DNA from: Archangium lansingense
GTDB lineage: Bacteria > Myxococcota > Myxococcia > Myxococcales > Myxococcaceae
Reading direction: 5' to 3'
Length of the DNA stretch: 64,000 nucleotides
NCBI RefSeq assembly: GCF_026626635.1
Contig: NZ_JAPNKA010000001.1
Coordinates: 10,090,501 to 10,154,500 of the forward strand
Below are positions 34,753 to 43,050 of the stretch, in pieces. Each line of letters starts with the position of its first letter. The first letter of the stretch is position 1. Under the pieces are notes generated by a model. The model ran no database searches. It was not told the DNA's origin and was given only the letters and a program-made list of their open reading frames with translations. The translations under genes were made by a program, and so were the position numbers.

Positions 34753-34865
34753 GCGATGTCAGGCAGGGCTTGAACCCGCCGGAGACCCGCGAACGAGCAG
34801 ACGAAATTCTCGTTGAGCCGTTTTTCGCGCTCGGGTGTCTCTGGTGTCGTTCGCGAGGAGCCTCA

Positions 34866-36401
34866 ATGCGTCACACCCTACTCATCATGTGTGTTGGTGT
34901 CGGCCTCTCAGCGTGCGAGGACTCATCCACCCCGTCGATCCAGGGTGAGACGATGCCAGCGCACCTGCTGACTGCGTCAGAGTACAACACGACGGTCCAG
35001 GATCTGCTCGGCACCCCGTCGCGGCCAGCCGACTTCTTCCCAGCGGTCTCAGCCTCCGAGTTCGACGCGAACGTGGGGGTGCTCTCGACGCTCTCGTCGG
35101 TGCAGCGCGAGGCGCTCTTCAACGCCGCGAGCGACGTCGTCGAGGAAGCCTTCAAGTCGCCGGAGCTCACCTCACGCCTCGTGACGTGCATGCCCGCGAG
35201 CGACACCGATACCACCTGCGCGCGGACGCTCGTGACGTCGCTGGGCCGCCGTGCGTTCCGTCGTTCGCTCGACGCCGAGGAGGTCGACGCGTACCTCAAT
35301 ACCTACCGCAGCGCGCGCACCACGCTCGAGATGGGCCACGTCGAAGCGGTCGCACATGTGCTCCGCGTGATGCTCAGCAGCCCGTCCTTCTTCCTGCGCA
35401 TCGAGCGGCCCGGCAAGGGAAAGGAGCCCATCGAGCCGGCGGCGCTCGCGAGCCGTCTCTCGTACCTGCTGTGGGGCTCGATGCCCGACGACACGCTCCT
35501 CGACGCCGCCGAGCGGGGTGAGCTCGACGACGACGCCGCGCTGCGCGCCATGACGGACCGGATGCTCGACGACCCGCGCGGTCAGCGCTTCGTCTCGCGC
35601 TTCCTCGGACAGTGGCTCGGGACGGTCCGGCTCTCCAGCCACAACGTCGACCCTACACGCTTCCGCCAGTGGACACCGACAGTGGCCACGGCAGTCGAGG
35701 GCCAGGCCAACACCTTCTTGAGCGGCTTCGTTACCGGCACCACGCCGTGGAGCGAGCTGTTCTCGGCGCCGCACCCGGCCAGCGCGGCGGTGCAGCCGTT
35801 GCTCGCCGCCGATCCTTCGACGCTGAAGCGCCGCGGCTTCCTCACGCTGCCCGCGTACCTCACGCTCAGCTCGCACAGCGACCGCACCTCGCCGACCTCG
35901 CGCGCGAAGGGCGTCATCACCTCACTGTTCTGCACCGACATGACGCCGCCCCCGGGCGTGGTGACCGAGCTGCCCGCGAATGAGGGGGGCACGTCGCCGA
36001 AGACGGTGCGCGAGCGGCTCGAGGCGCACCGGCGCAACCCGGCATGCTCCGGCTGCCACAACATGCTCGACCCGATCGGTCTGAGCCTCGAGAACTTCGA
36101 TGCTGTCGGCCGCTACCGTACCCAGGACGAGGGGCAGCCCATCGACGCGAGCGGTACCTACCAGGGCACGTCGTTCACCGAGGTGTCGGGGCTGATGCCG
36201 CTGCTCGCGGCGGATCCGCGCCTTGGCACCTGTGCACCGCACAAACTGTTCAGCTTCGCCATGCGGCGCAGCCTGGACGAGGCCGATTACCTCCGCGCCG
36301 AGAAGCTCGCGGAGACGTGGAAGGCGGGAACGTTCCGCGAGCTGTTGCATGAGATCGTCGTCTCGCCCGCCTTCCGCGGGCACACCGAGGAGGCTCCATG
36401 A
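34866..36401 (+). CDS. PSD-domain (DUF1592/DUF1588/DUF1585) c-type cytochrome-like lipoprotein
   Basis: 511 residues; the ATG at 34866 has GAGGAG upstream. Lipoprotein signal: LLIMCVGVGLSAC. Domains follow the order known from planctomycetes and myxobacteria: DUF1587/1595-like (LTASEYNTTVQDLLG, then GRRAFRRSLDAEEVDAY), DUF1592 (LASRLSYLLWGSMPDDTLLD), DUF1588 (LKRRGFLTLPAYLTLSSHSD, then RLEAHRRNPACSGCHNMLDP) and DUF1585 (FSFAMRRSLDEADYLRAEKL). The CSGCH could bind heme c. Such proteins always travel with a DUF1552 or DUF1501 partner, encoded by the overlapping next gene. Suspected role: exported redox or polymer-degrading complexes; no reaction is established. Confidence 0.88.
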   Translation: MRHTLLIMCVGVGLSACEDSSTPSIQGETMPAHLLTASEYNTTVQDLLGTPSRPADFFPAVSASEFDANVGVLSTLSSVQREALFNAASDVVEEAFKSPELTSRLVTCMPASDTDTTCARTLVTSLGRRAFRRSLDAEEVDAYLNTYRSARTTLEMGHVEAVAHVLRVMLSSPSFFLRIERPGKGKEPIEPAALASRLSYLLWGSMPDDTLLDAAERGELDDDAALRAMTDRMLDDPRGQRFVSRFLGQWLGTVRLSSHNVDPTRFRQWTPTVATAVEGQANTFLSGFVTGTTPWSELFSAPHPASAAVQPLLAADPSTLKRRGFLTLPAYLTLSSHSDRTSPTSRAKGVITSLFCTDMTPPPGVVTELPANEGGTSPKTVRERLEAHRRNPACSGCHNMLDPIGLSLENFDAVGRYRTQDEGQPIDASGTYQGTSFTEVSGLMPLLAADPRLGTCAPHKLFSFAMRRSLDEADYLRAEKLAETWKAGTFRELLHEIVVSPAFRGHTEEAP

Positions 36402-37909
36402 AGACGCTGTTGTCGCGCCGTACCGTGCTGCGTGGGGCAGGTGTCGCGCTCTCGCTCCCCTGGCTCGAGGCGCTCGCGCCGCGCACCGCCCGCGCCGCCG
36501 TTGGCATCCCGCGCCGCCTGTTGATTTGCGCCTTCCCCAACGGCGCGCCTCATGACTGGTGGACCAACGCCCCCTCATTCGGCACGTCGTTGTCGGGCGC
36601 CGACTTCAAGCTACCCAACGTGCTCGCCCCCTTCGCGCCCATCAAGCACAAGCTGATGATGGTGAGCCGCCTCGGCAACTACACCTGGAGCCACGACGGC
36701 AGCGCGCCCGGCCCGAGTGTCGAGCCGTCTCACGCGCGCTGCATGTCGGCGGTGACCACGTGCATCGACGCCGACGAGGTCGCGCGCAAAGCGGGCCTGC
36801 CGCTCGACTCGGCGGTGCGCAGCACCACGTCGGTTGATCAGCTCATCGCTCGGACGATGGTGGGCCTGACGGGCCTCAACTCGCTGCAGACCGGCCTCGG
36901 CGTGAAGCCTGGCTTCTTTGACTACCGCAGCTACGCCTACAACCAGGTGCTGTCGTGGAAGTCGCCGACCGAGCCCCTCAAGCGAAACGTCAACCCGCGC
37001 GTCGTCTTCGACCAGCTTGTCGGCGGCACCGGTGCCCAGACCCCGGCGGAGCTCGCCAGGCTCAAGGCCCGGGAGAAGAGCGTGCTGGACGCGGTCCGCG
37101 AGGACACGCTTCGCATCAAGAAGCGGGTGAGCAGCCGGGACCAGCAGGTGCTGGACCAGTACCTGGAGACCGTGCGGAGTCTGGAGATCGCTGTCGACCA
37201 GGTCGCGGCCACGTGTCGTACGGTCCCTACCCCCAGCCCCGTGCCCGAGCCGCCCGGCCCGCAGCAGGGTCTGTCCCAGGGGCAGGACGGGTATGACCAC
37301 GAGCTGCACGCCAACGTGATGAACGACCTCATCACGCTCGCCTTCGAGTGCGACCGCACGCGCGTGGTCACCCACCTGCTCGACGACGCCCGCTCCGAGT
37401 TCGAGTATCGCAACATCCCCGCCTCGGACCGTACGCGCGTGGGGCTCAATTACAATGCGGGGGCCAGCCTCCACTATCACGCTTCCCAGCACGGGCCGGG
37501 TGAGCTGGCCGATACGACGGAGAATGGCCAGTACAAGATTTTGACCCCGAGCAACCGCGACTTCGCGGCCATCAACGCGTGGATGGGCCGCAAGGTGGCG
37601 GAGCTCGCGCTCAAGCTCGACGCCATCCCCGAAGGTGACGGCACCGTGCTCGACCACACCACGCTCGTGTTCCTGAGCGAGATGCGCACGCACGACCACG
37701 ACGCGTTCGACCTCCCGATTCTCATCGCGGGCGGCAACGGCGCGCTCAAGCGCGACACGCACATCGCCTATCAGTCGGTGGGCAGCGACCGGCAGCTCCG
37801 CGACCTGTGGTACACCCTCATGCGTCACGTGTTCGGCATGCCGGTGTCCTCGTTCGGAGAGGACTTGCGTGGCGTGGGGAACGCGGACCTCACCGAGATC
37901 CTCGCGTGA
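36398..37909 (+). CDS. DUF1552-domain protein, Tat-exported
   Basis: 503 residues; the ATG overlaps the preceding stop (ATGA). The N-terminus KTLLSRRTVLRGAGVAL has the twin-arginine motif, followed by a hydrophobic stretch and TARA, so it should be folded in the cytoplasm and exported by Tat. The DUF1552 body is recognisable: FPNGAPHDWW near residue 48, SHARCMSAVT, a conserved helical region, and TTLVFLSEMRTHDHDAFDLP toward the end. It is the constant partner of DUF1592-type proteins and probably forms a complex with the upstream lipoprotein. The fold resembles alkaline-phosphatase-like DUF1501 proteins. Catalytic role unknown. Confidence 0.88.
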   Translation: MKTLLSRRTVLRGAGVALSLPWLEALAPRTARAAVGIPRRLLICAFPNGAPHDWWTNAPSFGTSLSGADFKLPNVLAPFAPIKHKLMMVSRLGNYTWSHDGSAPGPSVEPSHARCMSAVTTCIDADEVARKAGLPLDSAVRSTTSVDQLIARTMVGLTGLNSLQTGLGVKPGFFDYRSYAYNQVLSWKSPTEPLKRNVNPRVVFDQLVGGTGAQTPAELARLKAREKSVLDAVREDTLRIKKRVSSRDQQVLDQYLETVRSLEIAVDQVAATCRTVPTPSPVPEPPGPQQGLSQGQDGYDHELHANVMNDLITLAFECDRTRVVTHLLDDARSEFEYRNIPASDRTRVGLNYNAGASLHYHASQHGPGELADTTENGQYKILTPSNRDFAAINAWMGRKVAELALKLDAIPEGDGTVLDHTTLVFLSEMRTHDHDAFDLPILIAGGNGALKRDTHIAYQSVGSDRQLRDLWYTLMRHVFGMPVSSFGEDLRGVGNADLTEILA

Positions 37910-38946
37910 GTTCCCCGATGCTTCGTGGCTTCGTGCTGGGCCTCTTGATGGTTGCAATCCAGTCCTGTGCGGTCGAGCCCGCCGGACCGAACGCTCCCGT
38001 GGCGGATGGCGGGAGCGACGGTGCAATCTCCGTGGATGGGCGAGCCATCAAGGTCGGTGGCAAGGCCATCCAGTTGAAGGGCGTCTGCTGGAATCCCGTC
38101 GGAAAGGGTCACCAGCATCCGCCCAGGGACGACTACGCCGCCTTCGCCGACCAGGACATCGCGCTGATGAAGGCCGCGGGCATCAACGTGGTCCGCACGT
38201 ACGACACCATCCGCGATACCAGGGTGCTGGACAAGCTGCACGCCGCGGGCATCCGGGTGATCATGAGCGTGTATGCCTATGGCGGTGAGCCGGCGACTCG
38301 GGCCTCCGAGCACGTGACGGCTCTCAAGAATCACCCCGCCATCCTCATGTGGTCACTGGGAAACGAGTGGAACTACAACGGCCTGTACACCGGGATGTCC
38401 TTCAATGACTCGATGGCGCGGCTAAACCAGATCGCTGCCGCCATCAAGGCCATCGATACGACGCATCCCATCGCGACCGTCTATGGCGAGATGCCCTCCA
38501 GGGACACCCTCGAGAGAATGCCAGACGTCGACGTCTGGGGCCTGAACATGTATCGGGGAATCACTTTCGGAGACGCCTTCGACAAGTGGAAGGGCCTCTC
38601 CCAGAAGCCCATGTTCCTTGCCGAATATGGTGCGGACGCGTTCAACGCGAAGCTTCCCGGATACGATCCCGAGAGCCAGGGCACCGCGACCCGCGCACTG
38701 ACCGAGGAGATTCTCGAGCATTCGACCGCGAACAAGGGCGGAGTGTGCTCCGGCGGCACCCTCTTCGAGTGGTCCGACGAGTGGTGGAAGTCGGGGAACC
38801 CCTCCCAGCACGACAACGGCGGTGCGGCCCCCGGTGGGGGGCCCTACCCTGACGGCACCTTCAACGAGGAGTGGTGGGGCATCGTCGACGTCGACCGAAA
38901 CACGCGGCCCGCATACGAAGCGCTCAAGCGCCTCTACGCGCCTTGA
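37906..38946 (+). CDS. GH2-like TIM-barrel glycosidase lipoprotein
   Basis: 346 residues from a GTG overlapping the DUF1552 stop (GTGA); an ATG at 37918 is an alternative. The lipoprotein signal is LGLLMVAIQSC. The body resembles the TIM barrel of family-2 type beta-glycosidases: KGVCWNPVGKGHQHPPRDDY, then MKAAGINVVRTYDTI. The acid/base Glu would be in HPAILMWSLGNEWNYN and the nucleophile Glu in PMFLAEYGADAF, both preserved. The flanking beta-sandwich domains of classical GH2 enzymes are missing. Coupling to the PSD/DUF1552 pair suggests that all three work on the same extracellular polysaccharide. The substrate cannot be read from sequence. Confidence 0.8.
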   Translation: MSSPMLRGFVLGLLMVAIQSCAVEPAGPNAPVADGGSDGAISVDGRAIKVGGKAIQLKGVCWNPVGKGHQHPPRDDYAAFADQDIALMKAAGINVVRTYDTIRDTRVLDKLHAAGIRVIMSVYAYGGEPATRASEHVTALKNHPAILMWSLGNEWNYNGLYTGMSFNDSMARLNQIAAAIKAIDTTHPIATVYGEMPSRDTLERMPDVDVWGLNMYRGITFGDAFDKWKGLSQKPMFLAEYGADAFNAKLPGYDPESQGTATRALTEEILEHSTANKGGVCSGGTLFEWSDEWWKSGNPSQHDNGGAAPGGGPYPDGTFNEEWWGIVDVDRNTRPAYEALKRLYAP

Positions 38947-39101
38947 GCGCTTGGCCGAGACCAGGCGGCCTGAGCTCGTGCAACTCATCCGTGCCGCAGC
39001 CCGGCGTGCCGAAAAGGCGCGGGGGAGACCGGCGGACCGATCCGCGTGAGTACAGATCGGCCCAGTGCAACAGCTCGCCGTGCTGCTCGATGGTGACGCG
39101 G

Positions 39102-40952
39102 CTACCGGGTGGCGCTCTTCACGTAGTCCTGGCGCCAGCGCTTGTCCACACGCGTGCGCATGTCGAGCCTCGCGTTGGCATTCTGCTCGGCGGACTCGTA
39201 CTTCTGCTGGATCTGCCCGTCACCGACGAGGAAGCCGTTCGCGTACACCACGGTCTGATCCGGGCCCAGCTTCAGGGACTCCTCGTTCGAGCCGACCTTG
39301 AGGTTGTGCACCTTTCCGCCGAACGGCTGGCGGGTGACGCTCACCAGTTGGCTGATGCCGGTCTGGGTCTGGACCTTGTCTCCCACGTGCAGCTTCCGGG
39401 CCTGCACCATGCCCCGGTCCACCGTGGCGATGGGGTGCATCTCCGTCATCAGCAGCTCCCTCCCGGTCTTGTCCTTGATGCGAACCATGGGCACGGTCTC
39501 GAAGCCCTTGGCGATGTCAGTCACGGTGAGCGCCTGGGCGCCCGGGTGGAAGGGGTTGAAGATCTTGTCCCCGATCTGGATGGACTCGATGGGCACCATG
39601 CGGCCGTCGGCCAGTTGCACCTTCGTGCCCTCGGCGAGGCAGCTGTTCGTCATGGTCATGCACGGCAACTGCCAGTCCGTGGCCTGGGAGTCTGGATCGT
39701 TGCTGATGACGATGGGACGGGGCGGAATCTCAACTGCTCCCTGCTTCATCGGAATGCCCAGAATCATGGTGAGATCCAGCTGGTCCTGGACCTGCCGACA
39801 GCTCGGGTCGAAGAGCGCCGCGTCCGCCCCCGTGAGATTCCAGCTCAGCGTCTTGCCGTCAGGGGCGATCGTGACGTGCTGCCAGAAGTTCTGCATCGGG
39901 CTGTACAGGGCATTGCTGCTGTCCACGTCGCAGCCGCCGCCCACGTTGGTCAACACGACCTTGATATTTCCCGGAGGCGTCAAGGTTCCGTTCTGGTATT
40001 GCGCGATCCTGTTGGCATCGAAGACACAGTTGGGGTTGTTGAAGGAGATGCCGATGGAGCCGGACAAGGGGATCTTCAACGCCGTCGGGGTTCCGGTCAG
40101 GTCGTAGTCGCAATCACCCGTCCAGGTCCGGTTCAGGCAGATGTCCACGCACTGTCCGCCCGTCGTGTCCACGGGGTCGGTGATGTTCAGTGTGGACAGG
40201 TCGAACTGGCACCTCTTGTTGTTCTCGCGGAGGGTGTAGGTCTCCTGCAGGCCCGCGGCCGAGTCGATGAGAGAGTACGAGTCCACCTCGTAATCCAGCG
40301 CGCTGGTGAGAGTGACGTCCCCGACCGCCGCCGACCTCACGATGGAGCCACTGTACTTCTCGGCGTAAGCCATCGCCCCGAGGGCGGTGCCATTCTTGTC
40401 CCAGGTAGCACTGTCGACATAGAGGTAGTTGGCCACGCCGGGGTAGGTGACCAGCGCGTTGGCCTCCATGTACGGGCTGCTCTCGGTGAGGAAGTTGGTC
40501 GAGTTGATGAAGTGCTGGGGCGTCCGGGTGGCCGTGAGCGTCTGAGTGCGCTCCGTCTTTCTCGGATGCAGTTGATCCGCGGCACGCCGCTGGTTGATGA
40601 GGGCGAAGAGACGGGGCGCCGTCTGCGGCGTCTTCCCGGCCATCTTCAGGCGGGCGAGGACGAACCGGAACACCTGCGGGTCCGAGTAGTCGAGGCTCGT
40701 GGCGGCGTCCGTCTTCACCAGGCTCCGGACGTACCTGCGATCCGCGTGATATGTCTTCAGCTCGGCGAGGGATAGCGCCTCGGGACGAGCCATCCCCGAG
40801 AACCCGGACTGCGTCCAATCGATCTGGCTGTTCTGTCCGCCAGCCGGCAGTGCGCTCGCGGTGAGCGGCCCCATGAGTCCCACCAGCAGACCCCCCCAGA
40901 ACATCTTGCGCAGCTGAGCGGCTGACTTCGCCGCGTTGATATGGGTCGACAT
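39102..40952 (-). CDS. secreted Hint-domain protein
   Basis: 616 residues; the ATG at 40952 has AAGGAG upstream. Signal: MFWGGLLVGLMGPLTASALP. Residues 35-430 are unrecognised, with several Cys pairs in the last third (GGQCVDICLNRTWTGDCDYD). From about 437 a Hint (hedgehog/intein) autoprocessing domain is clear: SCLAEGTKVQLADGRMVPIE, the TEMHPIATVDRG block B and VHNLKVGSNEE. The nucleophile Cys follows a Ser. The protein ends 40 residues after VVYANGFLVGDG, without an intein-type terminal His-Asn and downstream extein. It may cleave at the Cys and release or lipidate the N-terminal part as Hedgehog does. Expression probably needs sigma-54 (41024). Confidence 0.8.
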   Translation of the reverse strand: MSTHINAAKSAAQLRKMFWGGLLVGLMGPLTASALPAGGQNSQIDWTQSGFSGMARPEALSLAELKTYHADRRYVRSLVKTDAATSLDYSDPQVFRFVLARLKMAGKTPQTAPRLFALINQRRAADQLHPRKTERTQTLTATRTPQHFINSTNFLTESSPYMEANALVTYPGVANYLYVDSATWDKNGTALGAMAYAEKYSGSIVRSAAVGDVTLTSALDYEVDSYSLIDSAAGLQETYTLRENNKRCQFDLSTLNITDPVDTTGGQCVDICLNRTWTGDCDYDLTGTPTALKIPLSGSIGISFNNPNCVFDANRIAQYQNGTLTPPGNIKVVLTNVGGGCDVDSSNALYSPMQNFWQHVTIAPDGKTLSWNLTGADAALFDPSCRQVQDQLDLTMILGIPMKQGAVEIPPRPIVISNDPDSQATDWQLPCMTMTNSCLAEGTKVQLADGRMVPIESIQIGDKIFNPFHPGAQALTVTDIAKGFETVPMVRIKDKTGRELLMTEMHPIATVDRGMVQARKLHVGDKVQTQTGISQLVSVTRQPFGGKVHNLKVGSNEESLKLGPDQTVVYANGFLVGDGQIQQKYESAEQNANARLDMRTRVDKRWRQDYVKSATR

Positions 40953-41023
40953 GAATTCGTTCTCCTTGCCTCGATTACGGTCGGTGCGACGGCATGCCCC
41001 TCGAAAAGGGCACACCGTGCCTC

Positions 41024-41039
41024 AGCAAGCCATGTGCCT
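41024..41039 (-). promoter_or_regulatory. sigma-54 promoter of the Hint-protein gene
   Basis: The minus strand reads AGGCACATGGCTTGCT. GG and GC are exactly 10 apart, GGCAC and TTGCT are intact. The start of transcription would fall near 41013, about 60 bases before the ATG at 40952. Paired palindromes lie 73 bp upstream. Confidence 0.72.
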
Positions 41040-41111
41040 GCCCGTGGCCGAGGGCTTCTCAGAGCGACGGTGGTCCTGCATCCCGGGAACAAGAGATGCC
41101 GGCCCGGCGGG

Positions 41112-41144
41112 TTGACGCGTCAATCCGGTGGGCTGACGCGTCAA
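41112..41144. promoter_or_regulatory. paired palindromic enhancer sites
   Basis: TTGACGCGTCAA (41112-41123) is a perfect 12-bp palindrome and CTGACGCGTCAA (41133-41144) matches it at 11 of 12 bases. The centres are 21 bp apart, the same spacing and the same ACGCGT core as the pair at 6730-6764. They should be activator-binding sites for the sigma-54 promoter at 41024-41039. Confidence 0.6.
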
Positions 41145-41274
41145 AGCGAGGAGATGCTCCCTCGAGCGAGACGTTCGGTTCGCACTGTATTTCTTCGCCT
41201 GTGTTGGGTGTGGAGGCAGGCGCCGTCCGCCTCAACCCCTCCCAGCACTCCACCCCTGCAGTGCCTTCATTTCG

Positions 41275-41297
41275 GCTGACTGCTTGAGTCAGCTTTT
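41275..41297 (+). terminator. hairpin with T-run
   Basis: GCTGACT (41275-41281), a 5-base loop, AGTCAGC (41287-41293) and TTTT. It looks like a plus-strand terminator, but no plus-strand gene ends here, so it may stop a read-through or an unannotated transcript. The rest of 41145-41377 shows nothing recognisable. Confidence 0.4.
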
Positions 41298-41377
41298 CGC
41301 GACAACTCCGTTGACACCCACCGCCTGGGCGGTCCGAAAACATGCGGAGTGCCTCAGCGCGGGAGGGACCGCGGCGC

Positions 41378-42256
41378 TCAGCGGTGGCGCCGGGCCTTCT
41401 CTGGCTCATGCACCAGCCTGGCGAGACGCGCTGCAAGCTCCAGGAGCAATGGTCCGGCTTCAGGCCGATGGTGGATGGCGAGCTCCATCGTTTCGATCGG
41501 CGGAAAGCCGCTTTCCGGACCGAGGACCTGGTGGCCCGGCAGTACCGCGCGGGCCGGCAGCAGACTGATACCGAGTCCATCGGCGACGGCGGACTGGATG
41601 CTGGCAAGGCTCGTGCTGGAGTAACCGATGCGCCATCGGCGCCCGAGCGACTCCACCGTCTCGAACATCTCGTCGCGGTAGAGGCCGTTTGGCGGAAAGA
41701 CGACGAGGCGCAGCGGGTCGCCATCGACCGATGGGTGGCTCGCGCTGTCGACCCAGCACAGTGGCTCGGGCCAGCGTGATACACCCGCCCCCGTGCCACG
41801 TCGTTGCTTGAGCAGCACGAGATCGAACTCGCCACGGTCGTAGAGGCGGCGCAGGTCCCGGCTCAGCCCGCTGGTCACCTCGAGCGTCATGTCGGGGTGC
41901 GCACGCATGAAGCCAGCCAACATCCCAGTGATGCGCCCGGAAGCGAAATCCTCCGGCACACCGAGGCGTAGGGTCGCGCCCGCGTTTGCCTGCGACAGCG
42001 CCTCCGCCACCTCCGCATCGAGCGCCAGCATGCGCCGTGCATAACCGAGGAGGCGCTCGCCCGGAGCGGTCAGACGGATGTCGCGACGCCGCCGATCGAG
42101 GAGCGAGGCGCCCACCTGCTCCTCCAACCTGCGGAGCTGCTGGCTCACGGTTGATTGCGTGGAGTGAAGGCGCCGCGCCGCACCGGTGAAGCTGCCGCAG
42201 TCGACCACGGCGGTGAACGCTTGCAGGAGGCCCAGGTCGAGAGGGGTTCTATTCAT
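41378..42256 (-). CDS. LysR-family transcriptional regulator
   Basis: 292 residues from the ATG at 42256; one four codons upstream at 42268 is possible. The N-terminal winged helix-turn-helix is clear (LLQAFTAVVDCGSFTGAARR, then STQSTVSQQLRRLEEQVG). The periplasmic-binding-protein-like effector domain follows (LRLGVPEDFASGRITGMLAG). It is divergent from an ankyrin-protein, CynX-like transporter and deaminase unit and most likely controls it, as LysR regulators commonly do. A 14-bp dyad ATGAG-GGCA-CTCAT at 42255-42268 overlaps its start region and has the T-N11-A shape of a LysR site. Confidence 0.92.
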   Translation of the reverse strand: MNRTPLDLGLLQAFTAVVDCGSFTGAARRLHSTQSTVSQQLRRLEEQVGASLLDRRRRDIRLTAPGERLLGYARRMLALDAEVAEALSQANAGATLRLGVPEDFASGRITGMLAGFMRAHPDMTLEVTSGLSRDLRRLYDRGEFDLVLLKQRRGTGAGVSRWPEPLCWVDSASHPSVDGDPLRLVVFPPNGLYRDEMFETVESLGRRWRIGYSSTSLASIQSAVADGLGISLLPARAVLPGHQVLGPESGFPPIETMELAIHHRPEAGPLLLELAARLARLVHEPEKARRHR

Positions 42257-42344
42257 GAGGGCACTCATAAGTATGCTGAGGTTTCATGGCAACGCGGGGG
42301 ACCTCTCCTCTATCTTCGTGACATCGTCATCCTGGGATTCCTTC

Positions 42345-43034
42345 GTGAACCTATCGTTGAAACAGCTGGCGGCGTTCGCCAGCGCAATGGGATTGCTGCT
42401 CATGGGTGTCCTGACTGGGAGTGGGCCCTCGCAGGCTGCGCCACGCGACCGCGTGCTCATCGTGGCGGCGGAGCGAGGTGATGTCGAGGCTGTGCGCGTC
42501 GCGCTCCGGGAAGGTGCAGCCATCGACGCACGCGACGATCGGGGCCGTACGGCGCTGCTGGCGGCCGCTCACAAGAACCACGTCGCCGTCGCGAAGGTGC
42601 TCATCGAGGCAGGAGCGGACGTGAACGCGAAGGATGCGCTCAAAGACAGCCCCTACCTCTACGCGGGGGCCAGAGGTCATCTCGAGATTCTGAGACTCAC
42701 GCTCGCGCACGGTGCCGACCTGAAGAGCACCAACCGGTACGGCGGGACGGCGCTCATTCCGGCCTGTGAGCGCGGACACGTGGAGACAGTGAAGACGCTC
42801 ATCGGGGCGGGGGTCGACGTGAACCACGTCAACAACCTTGGTTGGACGGCATTGCTCGAGGCAATCATGCTCGGCAATGGCGGCCCGCAATACGTCGAGA
42901 TTGTGCGCCTGCTCGTCGCGGCGAAAGCGGACGTCAAGCTCGCCGATGGCTCGGGGGTGACGCCGCTTCAGCACGCACGCCAGCGCGGCTACCGTGAAAT
43001 CGAGCAACTGTTGGTGGCGGCTGGCGCCGCATGA
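42345..43034 (+). CDS. exported ankyrin-repeat protein
   Basis: 229 residues from a GTG at 42345, chosen because it gives a signal peptide (LAAFASAMGLLLMGVLTG, then SQAA) and leaves room for the divergent LysR promoter; in-frame ATGs at 42255 and 42273 would overlap that gene. Five ankyrin repeats fill the mature part (RVLIVAAERGDVEAVRVALR, RTALLAAAHKNHVAVAKVLI, a third with AGARGHLEILRLTLAHGAD, then TALIPACERGHVETVKTLIG and a last repeat with VEIVRLLVAAKADV). Ankyrin repeats bind proteins. Periplasmic ankyrin proteins are sometimes partners of catalases or transporters. The next gene starts 17 bp later. Confidence 0.78.
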   Translation: MNLSLKQLAAFASAMGLLLMGVLTGSGPSQAAPRDRVLIVAAERGDVEAVRVALREGAAIDARDDRGRTALLAAAHKNHVAVAKVLIEAGADVNAKDALKDSPYLYAGARGHLEILRLTLAHGADLKSTNRYGGTALIPACERGHVETVKTLIGAGVDVNHVNNLGWTALLEAIMLGNGGPQYVEIVRLLVAAKADVKLADGSGVTPLQHARQRGYREIEQLLVAAGAA

Positions 43035-43050
43035 AGGCCTGGCGTGTGCC

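Noticed and set aside
38947..39101. Possible small gene or transposase remnant between the glycosidase and Hint genes
   Set aside because: A short minus-strand frame containing VTIEQHGELLHWA looked gene-like but has no start, ribosome site or recognisable family.
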